Source of the DNA: [Clostridium] celerecrescens 18A
GTDB taxonomy: Bacteria > Bacillota > Clostridia > Lachnospirales > Lachnospiraceae
Length of the DNA: 64,000 bases
Reading direction: 5' to 3'
Assembly: GCF_002797975.1 (NCBI RefSeq)
Contig: NZ_PGET01000001.1
Coordinates: 2,728,001 to 2,792,000, forward strand
Made by a program: the position numbers and the translations under genes. Of the stretch, positions 1 to 8,267 are shown piece after piece; the stretch's first letter is position 1; every line of letters starts with the position of its first letter. The notes under the pieces were generated by a model. The model saw only the letters and a program-made list of their open reading frames with translations, made no database searches and had not been told where the DNA came from.

Positions 1-312
1 TTTTTCATAATATCCGGCCAAGGACTCCATGATCTGGTCTAAGGTCCCTGTCTCCTCCCCCAGCTTTGCCATCCGGATCACATAGGCTGGATAAAGGCCT
101 GTATTCTCCAGTACTTTTGAGAAAGGATCCCCTAGCTCAGCCTCTTCTGCCATTTGCTTAAGAATTTGTTTCTCTTCCTCCCATACAGAATCCTCCGCCA
201 TAACAGACAATCCCTCGTCAAGAGGGATTGCAGCATGGAGAAGAATTGATATTTGAAGGCAGAAAGCGGAAAGTTCCCTTGCGGAATATCGCTTTTTCGC
301 TTTCATTTTCAT
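1..312 (-). CDS. Type II secretion / type IV pilus F-family inner membrane protein, N-terminal part
   Basis: An open frame of 104 codons runs from an ATG at 312 off the window edge. AAAGGAG lies just upstream of the ATG. The translation (ARELSAFCLQISILLHAAIPL and following residues) matches the opening helix of the GspF/PilC domain, where a Ser-x-Phe-Cys-x-Gln pattern and an Ala-x-Pro-Leu turn are typical. A second recognisable block is the Lys-Leu-Gly-Glu-Glu-Thr-Gly motif about 85 residues in. Such proteins form the membrane platform of type IV pili or competence pseudopili. The usual 60-residue cytoplasmic lead seen in proteobacterial GspF is missing, so the protein begins almost directly with the F domain. 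The C-terminal part lies outside the window. Confidence 0.75.
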   Translation of the reverse strand, partial: MKMKAKKRYSARELSAFCLQISILLHAAIPLDEGLSVMAEDSVWEEEKQILKQMAEEAELGDPFSKVLENTGLYPAYVIRMAKLGEETGTLDQIMESLAGYYEK

Positions 313-340
313 CTGTCGTTTCTCCTTTAAATGAAGTTCT

Positions 341-1333
341 TTAGTATGTATATTTCGCCTTATAATTGGAGCTGTTTGTGATATATTGCTGTATGGACGG
401 ATCACTGCCGCCGGAGGATGCAAACGTCGGGTCCATAAGCTTCCAGTCATATCCGTCAAAATAGATGATATTATCCACCCAGCCCTGACCTTCTATATAA
501 ACATTGACCCAGGCATGATACAGGCTGCCTGTATAACCCACCACTAGCTTTGTGGGGATATTCTGGGAACGCAGCATGGCAGTCATAACTGCTGCATAGT
601 CAAAACAGATTCCCTTTTTCTGAGACAGCACCTGATCCACATCAGGCAGATAGCCGGACTGAACAGAGCTTGCCAGCGCCGTATCATAGGTAAAATTCTT
701 TACTACAAAATTATAAACATTGGTCACTACGCCAATGGCATCAGGTGCAGGAGCTGCAAGCTCCTCACCCTTTTTCACCACCGCACTTCCGGTGGAAAAA
801 TTCACATATTGATTGGGGTAAAGGAACGGCTCAAACTGGTCATTAAGTGTTACATTGATATCGCTGCTGGATTTTATGGCGTACTGGTTCCCCTGTACCT
901 GCTCTAAGATCCGGAGCGTATATTTTCCGTTTCCTTCTGTCAGAGGAAATACCTCATAGGCAGATCTGGCATTCAGATCATAGGAATAGGTCTCTCCTCC
1001 GCTTTTTAATACCTGGACTTTTATCTTGGATGAATTACCGCTATACTGGACCATCACATAGCCATGACTGGCGTTGGATGCATCAACCAGCACAGTACCG
1101 TTTCCATAGGTAACCGTTCCCGGAGCCTGAGGGATTTTCACCTTGCTCCCGGAAGGCTTTGAATAAAGAGGAACCGCTTCATCCCCAATGTTTACTACGG
1201 TCTTCCACTCAATGCTTTCTTCTGTGCTGCTGTCCGCCGCAGCAATATTACCGGCTGAAATAAATCCGCTGAAAGTAAACAGGATCGCAGCACAGGCGGC
1301 CGCCATAGCCGTACCATTCTTTTTTATGATCAT
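341..1333 (-). CDS. Secreted transglutaminase-like protein
   Basis: A protein of 330 residues with an N-terminal signal peptide (basic start, then an Ala/Leu/Phe-rich core ending near Ala-Ala-Ala-Asp). The C-terminal third is a transglutaminase-like (papain-fold) domain: KGICFDYA carries the candidate nucleophile Cys (about residue 243), YHAWV the His (about 273) and LMDPTF the Asp (about 301). In Firmicutes such extracytoplasmic proteins are usually of unknown substrate; protease or crosslinking activity is possible. The middle section is not recognised. The ATG at 1333 is preferred over one at 1345, because an eight-G run between them is the only ribosome-binding-like sequence. It lies 15 nt downstream of rlmB's stop in the same direction, so co-transcription is likely. 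Confidence 0.75.
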   Translation of the reverse strand: MIIKKNGTAMAAACAAILFTFSGFISAGNIAAADSSTEESIEWKTVVNIGDEAVPLYSKPSGSKVKIPQAPGTVTYGNGTVLVDASNASHGYVMVQYSGNSSKIKVQVLKSGGETYSYDLNARSAYEVFPLTEGNGKYTLRILEQVQGNQYAIKSSSDINVTLNDQFEPFLYPNQYVNFSTGSAVVKKGEELAAPAPDAIGVVTNVYNFVVKNFTYDTALASSVQSGYLPDVDQVLSQKKGICFDYAAVMTAMLRSQNIPTKLVVGYTGSLYHAWVNVYIEGQGWVDNIIYFDGYDWKLMDPTFASSGGSDPSIQQYITNSSNYKAKYTY

Positions 1334-1348
1334 CACCCCCCCCATTTA

Positions 1349-2086
1349 TTATCCCAAACGCTGTCTTACGATCTCATAAGCAAGCACGCCTGCTGCTACA
1401 GAAGCATTGAGAGAATCAATATCCCCCTTCATAGGTATGGAGGCCACCATGTCGCATGTTTCTTTGACCAATTTTCCCACACCGCTTCCTTCACTGCCGA
1501 TTACAAGGCCGATCGGTCCCTTTAAATCAAGCCGGTACATCAATTCTCCATCCATATCGGCACAGACAAACCACATCCCCTTTTTCTTTAAGTCTTCCAT
1601 GGTAGCTGTGAGATTGGTAACCTTAGCCACAGGCGTATAATTAAGCGCTCCTGCCGAAGTTTTTGCAACCGTTGCTGTAAGACCAACGGCCCGGCGCTTG
1701 GGTATGATAACCCCATGGGCCCCTGCTAAATTTGCCGTACGGATGATCGCCCCCAGATTGTGAGGGTCTTCAATCCCATCTAACAGAAAGAGGAAGGGAG
1801 GTTCTCCCTTTTCTTCCGCTGCCTTTAGTATATCTTCCACCTCTGCGTATTCATAAGCCGCAGCATGAGCAATAACACCCTGGTGATGTCCTTCCTCGGA
1901 CATCTGGTCCAGGCGCTCTCTTTCTACAAAATTAATGATGGTATCTTTCTTTTTCGCTTCCCTGATAATGGACTGGATGGGGCCATCCTGGACTCCTTTT
2001 TGTACATACAGCTTATCAATGGTTTTTCCGGAGCGGAATGCTTCTAATACCGCATTCCTTCCCTCTATGGTAAATTCCTCTATCAT
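1349..2086 (-). CDS. rlmB: 23S rRNA 2'-O-ribose methyltransferase, TrmH/SpoU family
   Basis: A 245-residue SPOUT methyltransferase. The N-terminal ribosome-binding (SpoU substrate-binding) region starts with GRNAVLEAF. The catalytic domain contains NLGAIIRTANLAGA (motif 1), IGLVIGSEGSG (motif 2) and SLNASVAAGVLAYE (motif 3), which build the SAM-binding trefoil knot. The family methylates the 2'-OH of a guanosine in the peptidyl-transferase region of 23S rRNA. The gene overlaps mrnC by 4 nt, so the two are translationally coupled. The trio cysS-mrnC-rlmB is a conserved Firmicutes arrangement in which mrnC matures 23S rRNA. Length is normal. Confidence 0.93.
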   Translation of the reverse strand: MIEEFTIEGRNAVLEAFRSGKTIDKLYVQKGVQDGPIQSIIREAKKKDTIINFVERERLDQMSEEGHHQGVIAHAAAYEYAEVEDILKAAEEKGEPPFLFLLDGIEDPHNLGAIIRTANLAGAHGVIIPKRRAVGLTATVAKTSAGALNYTPVAKVTNLTATMEDLKKKGMWFVCADMDGELMYRLDLKGPIGLVIGSEGSGVGKLVKETCDMVASIPMKGDIDSLNASVAAGVLAYEIVRQRLG

Positions 2087-2541
2087 TCCAGTTCTCCTAT
2101 TCGTTCAAGTCCTCTGCTTACCAGGGTGACCAGACGGTTTAAATTTCCATTTAAATACAGATAACCGCACAGGGCCTCAAATCCGGTTGCAGTCCTGTAA
2201 TCAGCAACAGTTGCGTGCTTTGCAGTTGTCACAGCCTTGGCATTGCGTCCCCGTTTGTATGTTGCCACCTCTTCCGGAGTTAAGTCCTCATCTTCAAGAA
2301 GCCGGCGGATGATCTCTGCCTGCGCTCCTGCGTTCACCAGCCTTGCACTCTTCTTATGCATATTATTCACCTGAGTGCTTCCATGGTTCATCACCTTAGT
2401 ACGTACGATCAGTTCATAAACTGCATCTCCGATATATGCCAATGCCAGCGGGGAATAGGTTTTCACATCTACTTCTTTTAGTTTTAACGTATCCTTAAAA
2501 AAGTCAGAAAACGCTGCCAATGATGTTATATTCTCTTCCAT
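2083..2541 (-). CDS. mrnC: Mini-ribonuclease 3 (23S rRNA maturation)
   Basis: A 152-residue protein with a single RNase III catalytic domain and no double-stranded-RNA-binding domain, as expected for Mini-III. The signature LAYIGDAVYELIVR (about residues 30-43) includes the metal-binding Asp, and GFEALCGYLYL near the C-terminus carries the second acidic residue. The family trims the ends of 23S rRNA precursors in Firmicutes. The start overlaps the end of cysS by 16 nt and the stop overlaps rlmB by 4 nt, so the three genes are tightly coupled. Confidence 0.93.
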   Translation of the reverse strand: MEENITSLAAFSDFFKDTLKLKEVDVKTYSPLALAYIGDAVYELIVRTKVMNHGSTQVNNMHKKSARLVNAGAQAEIIRRLLEDEDLTPEEVATYKRGRNAKAVTTAKHATVADYRTATGFEALCGYLYLNGNLNRLVTLVSRGLERIGELE

Positions 2542-3929
2542 TTCACACCTTCCCTGGTGTCCTCCAGAACAATTCCCTTTTCTAAAAGCTTTCCGCGAAT
2601 CTCATCGGCAAGGGCAAAATTCTTGTCTTTTCTGGCCTGCTGCCTGCCTGCGATCATGGCTTCGATTTCGTCATCCAGGATCTCTTCTTCCTTTTCCGTA
2701 ATGAGTCCAAGAACATCGCACAGTCTTACAATGGTTTCCTTTAAATAAGTCACATATTCCTTCGAGCTGTTTTCATCTGTGTTGGAATTGCTTAATTTTA
2801 CCAGTTCAAATATAGCAGAAATGGCATCTGCCGTATTAAAGTCATCATCCATGGCTGCCTCATATTTGGAAACCAGTTCCTGTACGGCATTTTTATCCTC
2901 ATGATCAAGAAGTTTTTCTGTCTTTGCAGAAGCTTCCAGATCCTTTAATTTACCAACTGCAGTTAAAATTCTCTCCAATCCGTTCTTTGATGACTCCATC
3001 AATTCGGCGCTGAAATTAATAGGACTTCTGTAATGGGCACTCAGCATGAAAAAGCGCAGCACCTGTAAATCGTATTTATCACTGATTTCCCTGACAGTGA
3101 AAAAATTGCCCAGAGACTTGGACATCTTTTTATTTTCAATATTTAAGAATCCATTGTGCATCCAGTATTTCGCAAATTCTTTCCCATTCGCTGCCTCACT
3201 CTGAGCGATCTCGTTCTCATGATGAGGGAAGATCAAGTCTTCTCCGCCTGCATGGATATCGATCTGATCTCCAAGATATTTCCTGGACATTACGGAGCAC
3301 TCAATATGCCAGCCAGGCCGCCCTTCGCACCATGGGGATTCCCAGAAAGGTTCTCCTTCCTTTTTCGGCTTCCAGAGCACGAAATCGGTGGGATCCTCTT
3401 TTCCGTCTTCACCGGTCACCTTGATCTCACGGAAACCGGACTGCAGATCATCCAGATTCTTATGGGACAGCTTTCCATATTCCTCAAAGGAACTGGTACG
3501 GAAATAAACCGTTCCGTCTTTTGCCGCATAGGCATGACCGGAGGCAACAAGCTTTTGGATCATCTCCAGCATACCGCATATTTCCTCTGTCGCCAGCGGG
3601 CTTCTGGTTGCCGGCTTTACATTCAGCCCTTCCATATCCTTTTTGCATTCCTCAATATAACGCTTGGAAATGGTGTCTGCATCCACGCCCTCTTCAATTG
3701 CTTTTTTAATGATCTTATCATCTATATCGGTAAAGTTTGAAACAAAGTTAACCTCATAGCCCTTATATTCAAAATATCTCCGGACCGTATCAAATACGAT
3801 GATGGGTCTTGCATTTCCAATGTGAATGTAATTGTAAACGGTTGGCCCGCACACATACATCCGAACCTTTCCAGGCTCCAGGGATACGAATTCTTCCTTT
3901 TGTCTGGATAATGTATTATAAATTTTCAT
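2526..3929 (-). CDS. cysS: Cysteinyl-tRNA synthetase
   Basis: A 467-residue class I aminoacyl-tRNA synthetase. HIGNARP (the HIGH motif) lies about residue 37 and KMSKSLGN (the KMSKS motif) about 269. The zinc-binding Cys of MYVCGPTVY and the later ECSVM and HAGGEDLIFPHHENE blocks are typical of CysRS. The C-terminal helical part ends with the usual ALADEIR and GVKWK blocks. It charges tRNA-Cys. The upstream gap to ispF contains one copy of the intergenic repeat described separately. No T-box leader is visible, consistent with expression from an upstream promoter in a larger operon. Confidence 0.96.
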   Translation of the reverse strand: MKIYNTLSRQKEEFVSLEPGKVRMYVCGPTVYNYIHIGNARPIIVFDTVRRYFEYKGYEVNFVSNFTDIDDKIIKKAIEEGVDADTISKRYIEECKKDMEGLNVKPATRSPLATEEICGMLEMIQKLVASGHAYAAKDGTVYFRTSSFEEYGKLSHKNLDDLQSGFREIKVTGEDGKEDPTDFVLWKPKKEGEPFWESPWCEGRPGWHIECSVMSRKYLGDQIDIHAGGEDLIFPHHENEIAQSEAANGKEFAKYWMHNGFLNIENKKMSKSLGNFFTVREISDKYDLQVLRFFMLSAHYRSPINFSAELMESSKNGLERILTAVGKLKDLEASAKTEKLLDHEDKNAVQELVSKYEAAMDDDFNTADAISAIFELVKLSNSNTDENSSKEYVTYLKETIVRLCDVLGLITEKEEEILDDEIEAMIAGRQQARKDKNFALADEIRGKLLEKGIVLEDTREGVKWKRI

Positions 3930-3942
3930 AATCTCTTCCTTT

Positions 3943-3996
3943 CCTCTTTATTGCTTACGCCTTTTGGGCATATAGGTATATCTGCAGGGTGTTTCT
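3943..3996 (-). repeat. Interspersed intergenic repeat, copy A (degenerate)
   Basis: This segment aligns with the repeats at 4568-4671. Shared landmarks on the plus strand are CCTCTTT, then CTTTTTGGGCATA (here CTTTTGGGCATA), then GGTATA and GCAGGGTGTTTCTTC. It lies between ispF and cysS, just upstream of the cysS start, in the same orientation relative to transcription as the other copies. The left arm of the GCCCAA/TTGGGC hairpin is degraded here. Confidence 0.6.
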
Positions 3997-4012
3997 TCCC
4001 GCAATCCTTTTC

Positions 4013-4555
4013 TTATCTCCCGCAGCCTCCGCAGCAGCCCTTACAATCAGCAGACATGATCCTGTCGTCATAACAGTAATCGTCCATGGAAGTTAACAGA
4101 GCTATGGCCTGTGAGGATATCCCCTCTCCCATTCCGGTAAAGCCAAGTCCTTCCTCTGTAGTAGCTTTTACATTAACCTTTCCTTCGGTAAGCTTCAAAG
4201 CTTCCCCAATGTTTTGTGCCATGGAGCGCCGATAAGGAAGTAGCTTTGGATTTTGTGCAATGACAGTGGCGTCAATGTTCTCGATCACATATCCCTGCTC
4301 CTCCAAAAGTGCGCCTACGTGCTTTAAAAGTTCAATGCTGGATACTCCTTTATACTTAGGATCCGTATCCGGGAAATGTTCTCCGATATCTCCCAGCGCT
4401 GCCGCACCTAAAAGAGCATCTATCACTGCATGGACCAGCACATCTGCATCAGAATGGCCCAAAAGTCCCTTTTCATAAGGAATCTTTACGCCGCCCAGGA
4501 TCAAATCTCTTCCTTCTGCTAATTTATGCACATCATATCCCTGTCCAATCCTCAT
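4013..4555 (-). CDS. ispF: 2-C-methyl-D-erythritol 2,4-cyclodiphosphate synthase with a Cys-rich C-terminal tail
   Basis: The enzyme makes MEcPP in the non-mevalonate isoprenoid pathway. [12 protein letters not shown] carries the zinc-binding Asp8 and His10; [12 protein letters not shown] and [10 protein letters not shown] carry further metal and substrate residues; [15 protein letters not shown] is the C-terminal family signature. The ATG at 4555 is chosen because GGGAG precedes it and because family proteins begin exactly here; longer in-frame readings would translate the upstream intergenic repeats. The core ends near residue 157, but about 23 further residues follow, finishing [10 protein letters not shown], with five Cys in the tail. 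This extension is not part of the usual trimeric enzyme and may bind metal or Fe-S; that is inference. Confidence 0.93.
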   Translation of the reverse strand: MRIGQGYDVHKLAEGRDLILGGVKIPYEKGLLGHSDADVLVHAVIDALLGAAALGDIGEHFPDTDPKYKGVSSIELLKHVGALLEEQGYVIENIDATVIAQNPKLLPYRRSMAQNIGEALKLTEGKVNVKATTEEGLGFTGMGEGISSQAIALLTSMDDYCYDDRIMSADCKGCCGGCGR

Positions 4556-4567
4556 AATTCTCCCTTT

Positions 4568-4671
4568 CCTCTTTCTTGCCCAAGCTTTTTGGGCATAATG
4601 GTATACCCGCAGGGTGTTTCCTCTTTCTTGCCCAAGCTTTTTGGGCATAATAGTATACCCGCAGGGTGTTT
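4568..4671 (-). repeat. Interspersed intergenic repeat, copies B and C in perfect 52-bp tandem
   Basis: Two adjacent 52-bp units (4568-4619 and 4620-4671) differ at a single base (ATAATGG versus ATAATAG). Each contains GCCCAAGCTTTTTGGGC, able to form a hairpin with GCCCAA/TTGGGC arms, and CCCGCAGGG, a second short hairpin. On the minus strand each unit ends with GAAAGAGG, a Shine-Dalgarno-like string; the ispF ribosome-binding site follows directly. Related copies lie at 3943-3996, 31630-31680 and 48032-48121. Confidence 0.85.
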
Positions 4672-4691
4672 CTTCTATAATATATACATTT

Positions 4692-5618
4692 CTATACAAT
4701 CATACGCAATTTCTTGCCAATACATTGAAGCTGCACATCGTTTTGGCAAAAACAGCTTTCTCCATCTACATGAACTGCCATTGGATGATCCATATGGATC
4801 ATAACTTCCTCACAGGTATAAAACCTGATGCCCCTGTGTAAGGACTTTCTTCCCATAAGGGAACGTATCAGTACAGGGACCAGTTTCCTTTTATTCCGGC
4901 TGTTCATAACACAAACCGATAACTGCCCGTCTTCAAAATTAGCATCCGGTGCAAATTTAAATCCTCCGCCCTCGTAAGGGTGGATATGGACGGATATAAA
5001 GTAAGTGTGGCTAAACTCAATCTTCTGGACTCCGTTAAGAAGAATATACCCTTTTGAAGGCTTAGCAAGAATCAGCTGCTTAATTCCAACGAGAATGTAG
5101 ATTAGCTTCCCAATAAAAAGCTTACGGAACAGTCCCTTTGACTTTGAATAGAGGATGTTATGACAAACGGCCGCATCCATTCCAATCCCCGCACTGACCA
5201 TAAAGCGGCGGTGGGATATTTCCCCATCGCCATAGGACAAAACTCCGTAATCCATGAGCTTATAATATTTTGGATGCAATATTTTCTTCAGGCAACGGAC
5301 CGGATTCTTAGGAAGTTTTAAGCTTCTTGCCAGATCATTACCGGATCCGGCCGGAATATACCCAAACGTAACAGAACCGCAGAAGGAAAGCCCATCAAGG
5401 ATTTCATTTACAGTTCCGTCTCCGCCTACTCCTATGATAACGCTTGATTCCCTGCAGCCTTCTGTCAGTTCCCTGGCAAATCTCTTGGCATCCCCAGGCT
5501 TCTCCGTAAGAAACGCCTGATATTCCACATGTCCGGCTTTTAACACTCTTTCTAATTTTTTCCAAACGTTTCTTCCCCGTCCGCAGCGTGAGTTCGGGTT
5601 TACAATAAAATAGTACAT
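4692..5618 (-). CDS. Diacylglycerol kinase-family lipid kinase (DagK/YegS-like)
   Basis: A 308-residue protein with the DAGK catalytic fold. NPNSRCGRG near the N-terminus is the nucleotide-binding loop, [10 protein letters not shown] (about residues 65-74) is the hallmark GGDGT motif, and [10 protein letters not shown] (about 90-99) follows as in YegS, BmrU and DgkB. These enzymes phosphorylate diacylglycerol or related lipids and recycle lipid intermediates at the membrane. The ATG at 5618 is chosen because GGAGGGA sits 5 nt upstream and the sequence starts with the usual YYFIVNPNS strand; a longer frame from 5735 would run through the tRNA terminator. The exact lipid substrate cannot be read from the sequence. 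Confidence 0.88.
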   Translation of the reverse strand: MYYFIVNPNSRCGRGRNVWKKLERVLKAGHVEYQAFLTEKPGDAKRFARELTEGCRESSVIIGVGGDGTVNEILDGLSFCGSVTFGYIPAGSGNDLARSLKLPKNPVRCLKKILHPKYYKLMDYGVLSYGDGEISHRRFMVSAGIGMDAAVCHNILYSKSKGLFRKLFIGKLIYILVGIKQLILAKPSKGYILLNGVQKIEFSHTYFISVHIHPYEGGGFKFAPDANFEDGQLSVCVMNSRNKRKLVPVLIRSLMGRKSLHRGIRFYTCEEVMIHMDHPMAVHVDGESCFCQNDVQLQCIGKKLRMIV

Positions 5619-5713
5619 GGAATCCCTCCACCTTTTACTATTTGTAAGTATACCATAAAACAGAAAAAATGAATATAAGAAAATAAAAAAGGAATCCGCA
5701 CCTGTCGAAATAT

Positions 5714-5745
5714 AAAAAACCCTGTAATTTTTCAATCACAGGGTT
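5714..5745 (-). terminator. Intrinsic terminator of the tRNA unit
   Basis: On the minus strand an AACCCTGTGATT / AATTACAGGGTT stem with a short A-rich loop is followed by TTTTTTAT. It lies directly after the tRNA-Met 3' end. Confidence 0.85.
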
Positions 5746-5752
5746 CTAACAG

Positions 5753-5826
5753 TAGCGGAAGGGAGATTCGAACTCTCGACACCACGGGTATGAACCGTGT
5801 GCTCTGGCCAACTGAGCTATTCCGCC
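5753..5826 (-). tRNA. tRNA-Met (anticodon CAT)
   Basis: Seventy-four nt on the minus strand fold as a cloverleaf. The acceptor GGCGGAA pairs with TTCCGCT (one G-U at the end), the anticodon stem CACGG/CCGTG encloses a loop with CAT, and the T arm contains GTTCGAATC. CCA is not encoded. With CAT the tRNA could be elongator Met or a lysidine-modified Ile; the first acceptor pair is G-U-like rather than the mismatch of initiator tRNA, so it is not the initiator. Second gene of a two-tRNA unit. Confidence 0.9.
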
Positions 5827-5863
5827 ATATTCAATTAACTGGATAAGCGTTTCCACTTATCAA

Positions 5864-5936
5864 TGGGACCTACAGGGCTCGAACCTGTGACCCTCTGCTT
5901 GTAAGGCAGATGCTCTCCCAGCTGAGCTAAGATCCC
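5864..5936 (-). tRNA. tRNA-Val (anticodon TAC)
   Basis: Seventy-three nt on the minus strand fold as a cloverleaf. The acceptor GGGATCT pairs with AGGTCCC (one T-G wobble), the D arm is GCTCAGCTGGGAGAGC, the anticodon stem CTGCC/AGCAG encloses TAC, and the T arm is CAGGTTCGAGCCCTG. CCA is not encoded. First gene after the promoter at 5992-6020. Confidence 0.93.
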
Positions 5937-5991
5937 AGTACTTTCCTTGGTCAGGAGCACATTATTTCCTCTTGTTCCCGACTGCTTCATT

Positions 5992-6020
5992 AGTATAATA
6001 TTAATTGTATTAATTGTCAA
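5992..6020 (-). promoter_or_regulatory. Sigma-A promoter of the tRNA-Val/tRNA-Met unit
   Basis: On the minus strand TTGACA (6020-6015) is separated by exactly 17 nt from TATACT (5997-5992), about 55 nt upstream of the tRNA-Val 5' end. The surroundings are strongly AT-rich. This is the best -35/-10 pair in the area. Confidence 0.85.
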
Positions 6021-6172
6021 CACTTTTTTGTCAATTTTTTTCATTTTTTCCTATCTCTTTAAGAAACCTCGATTTTACAGGAGTTTCTGCCATTTTAATA
6101 TCCTGATGAATCGAGGGAATATGACTGTTTGTTCCTTTGATCGGTAAAACGAAGGGTGAAAGTTGTCAATTC

Positions 6173-7060
6173 TCAGTCTTTGTTTCCATGAAGGATGTCA
6201 AACATCTCTTTATAATAGGATTTATAAATACTTCCTTTTCTCCATATGAATGTAAAGTCATGAGTCAGCTGAAAATCTTCCAATTCAATTCTTTTTAAAA
6301 TTCCCCTGTCTAATTCCTCCTTAACTGCAGCTTCATAAAGAAAAGTGATTCCCTGCCCTTTTGCCACCATTTTCTTCATAGCACCAATGTTGCTGATTTC
6401 CATTAAACTCGGAAAATCGTGGAGCAATAAATTCTTTCCTTCCAGGTAACGCTCAAAGACATACCTGGTTCCGGAGCCAGGTTCCCGGATAAATAGCCTT
6501 TCCTCAAGAAGATCCTCCACTTTTACGATCTTCCGGCAAAACTTATATTCCGGCGCGCAGACAGCAGCAAAGGGCTCCGAATTAAAAACCAGAAAATCAT
6601 ATTCTTTCTTCTGGAAAAAGCCCTCCACCAAAGCGAATTCAATCTCCCCGTCATTCAATTTCCTAAGCAGCTCCCTGGTATCCCCAACTACCATCTGAAC
6701 CGCTGTCCCTGGATAAACATGGAGAAATCTCGTCAGCGCTTCCGGCATCACGTACTCTCCTATGGTCATGGTAGCGCCAAACACCAGCCTACCGCCTTTA
6801 CCTGATTGCTGTACCATGATCTTCTTTAAATGAACTTCATCATCCTTCATGGTAATGGCTGCAGATAAAAAGACTTTTCCCGCCTCCGTCAGATTCACCT
6901 TTTTTCCATTGTATTCAAACAATCTGACCCCATATTTGTTCTCTAAGTAATGGATATGATGGGATACCGCAGGCTGGGTGATATGAAGTTCACTGGCAGC
7001 CTTTGTAAAATTCATATAACGGCAAACCGCAAGAAAAGTATCAATCCGAAAATCCAGCAT
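6173..7060 (-). CDS. LysR-family transcriptional regulator
   Basis: A 295-residue LysR-type regulator. The N-terminal winged helix has FLAVCRYMNFTKAASELHITQPAVSHHIHYLE, the standard recognition-helix pattern, and the rest is the periplasmic-binding-protein-like effector domain. It is divergent from a YeiH-family transporter across a 129-nt AT-rich gap, so the transporter is its likely target, as in the YeiE-YeiH arrangement known from enterobacteria. The inducer cannot be deduced; sulfur anions are a guess from that precedent. AAAGGAG precedes the start codon with somewhat long spacing. Confidence 0.9.
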   Translation of the reverse strand: MLDFRIDTFLAVCRYMNFTKAASELHITQPAVSHHIHYLENKYGVRLFEYNGKKVNLTEAGKVFLSAAITMKDDEVHLKKIMVQQSGKGGRLVFGATMTIGEYVMPEALTRFLHVYPGTAVQMVVGDTRELLRKLNDGEIEFALVEGFFQKKEYDFLVFNSEPFAAVCAPEYKFCRKIVKVEDLLEERLFIREPGSGTRYVFERYLEGKNLLLHDFPSLMEISNIGAMKKMVAKGQGITFLYEAAVKEELDRGILKRIELEDFQLTHDFTFIWRKGSIYKSYYKEMFDILHGNKD

Positions 7061-7189
7061 AAGTTATCTTCTCCTTTCGATTGCTTTATTAACCATAACA
7101 CATTTTTATGATTTAATAAATATAAATAATTTTATTTTATTGTTATTTTCAAATATAATAAAACCAAATCAAAAAGGAGGATCTTACTC

Positions 7190-8188
7190 ATGAAAAAATA
7201 CGCCTCAGGCGTTCTACTCTGCCTTATTATATCTGCTCCCGCATGGTTTTTAGGAAAAATCTTTCCAGTCATCGGCGGCCCTGTGTTTGCTATCCTAATC
7301 GGCATGGCAATGGCCCCCTTTATAAAAGGAAAGGATTTTTTACGGCCGGGAGTAGCTTATACTTCTAAAAAAGTCCTGCAATACGCTGTGATTCTCCTGG
7401 GTTTCTCCATGAACCTGGCCACAGTTCTTCAAAAGGGAAAGGAAGCCCTTCCCATCATCCTTGCAACCATCTCCACTTCTCTGGTGATTGCATTTTTACT
7501 TTCCCGGGCACTCAAGCTTCCCGGCAAAACTTCCATATTAATTGGCGTGGGCTCATCCATCTGCGGAGGCTCCGCCATTGCCGCAACTGCTCCTGTTATT
7601 GATGCCGATGACGATGAGATCGCTCAGTCCATTTCCGTTATCTTTTTTTTCAACATCATTGCCGCCCTGCTCTTTCCGGCATTAGGCTCCGCTTTAGGGC
7701 TTTCTAATGAAGGCTTTGGCCTGTTTGCAGGAACCGCCATTAATGATACCTCTTCCGTAACGGCCGCCGCATCAGCCTGGGATGGCATGCACGGCAGCAA
7801 CACCCTGGAAGCAGCCACCATAGTAAAGCTGACCAGAACTCTGGCCATCATTCCCATTACACTGTTTTTAGCATGTTACAAGACTGGAAAAGAAAAGAAG
7901 GCTTCCGAACGCTCCATCTCCATCCAGAAAGTGTTTCCGTCCTTTGTGCTCTTTTTCCTGTTTGCTTCTATCATTACTACAGTTTTTCCTATACCTGCAG
8001 GCGTTACCGGTTCATTAAAAGACTTAAGCAAGCTTTTTATTATTATGGCTATGGGAGCCATCGGGACTAATACGGACCTGGTCAAGCTGATACGAACAGG
8101 GAAAAAACCTCTTTTATTAGGTTTTTGCTGCTGGCTTGGAATTTCTGCGGTAAGTCTGGTCCTTCAAGTGGTCCTTGGAATCTGGTAA
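7190..8188 (+). CDS. YeiH/UPF0324 family membrane transporter (putative sulfate/sulfite exporter)
   Basis: A 332-residue integral membrane protein with about ten hydrophobic segments. Recognisable family blocks are [13 protein letters not shown] near residue 40, [14 protein letters not shown] near 70, [19 protein letters not shown] near 125 and [15 protein letters not shown] near 185, the last two being YeiH signatures. The family is annotated as putative sulfate exporters, but transport evidence is limited. A strong AAAAAGGAGG site precedes the ATG. It is controlled, probably, by the divergent LysR gene; TATAAT at 7154-7159 is a likely -10 element. A stem-loop shared with the convergent gene follows at 8217-8261. 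Confidence 0.88.
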   Translation: MKKYASGVLLCLIISAPAWFLGKIFPVIGGPVFAILIGMAMAPFIKGKDFLRPGVAYTSKKVLQYAVILLGFSMNLATVLQKGKEALPIILATISTSLVIAFLLSRALKLPGKTSILIGVGSSICGGSAIAATAPVIDADDDEIAQSISVIFFFNIIAALLFPALGSALGLSNEGFGLFAGTAINDTSSVTAAASAWDGMHGSNTLEAATIVKLTRTLAIIPITLFLACYKTGKEKKASERSISIQKVFPSFVLFFLFASIITTVFPIPAGVTGSLKDLSKLFIIMAMGAIGTNTDLVKLIRTGKKPLLLGFCCWLGISAVSLVLQVVLGIW

Positions 8189-8216
8189 AGCCAAGATCAC
8201 TTTTAATGGAAATAAA

Positions 8217-8261
8217 ACGGCCAGTAAACATGGATCCCTTGGATCTCGTTTTCCTGGCCGT
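8217..8261. terminator. Bidirectional terminator between yeiH-like and NYN genes
   Basis: ACGGCCAG and CTGGCCGT form a perfect 8-bp stem around a 29-nt loop. On the minus strand the stem is followed by TTTTATTT, so it should mainly end transcription of the NYN gene; on the plus strand the T-run is weaker (CTTCATTT). Confidence 0.7.
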
Positions 8262-8267
8262 CTTCAT

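Noticed and set aside
3156..3740. 194-codon open frame opposite cysS
   Set aside because: Antisense to a strongly conserved gene with no ribosome-binding site or recognisable domain.
4568..4671. Short CRISPR-like array
   Set aside because: Only two units, no variable spacers, no cas genes; related single copies occur elsewhere between genes.
4556..4699. N-terminal extension of IspF through the upstream frame
   Set aside because: The extension would translate two repeat units (each giving a GYTIM- or VYHYAQ-type string); the ATG at 4555 has the proper ribosome-binding site and family start.
5619..5735. N-terminal extension of the lipid kinase
   Set aside because: It would run through the tRNA terminator hairpin; ATG 5618 has a strong Shine-Dalgarno site.
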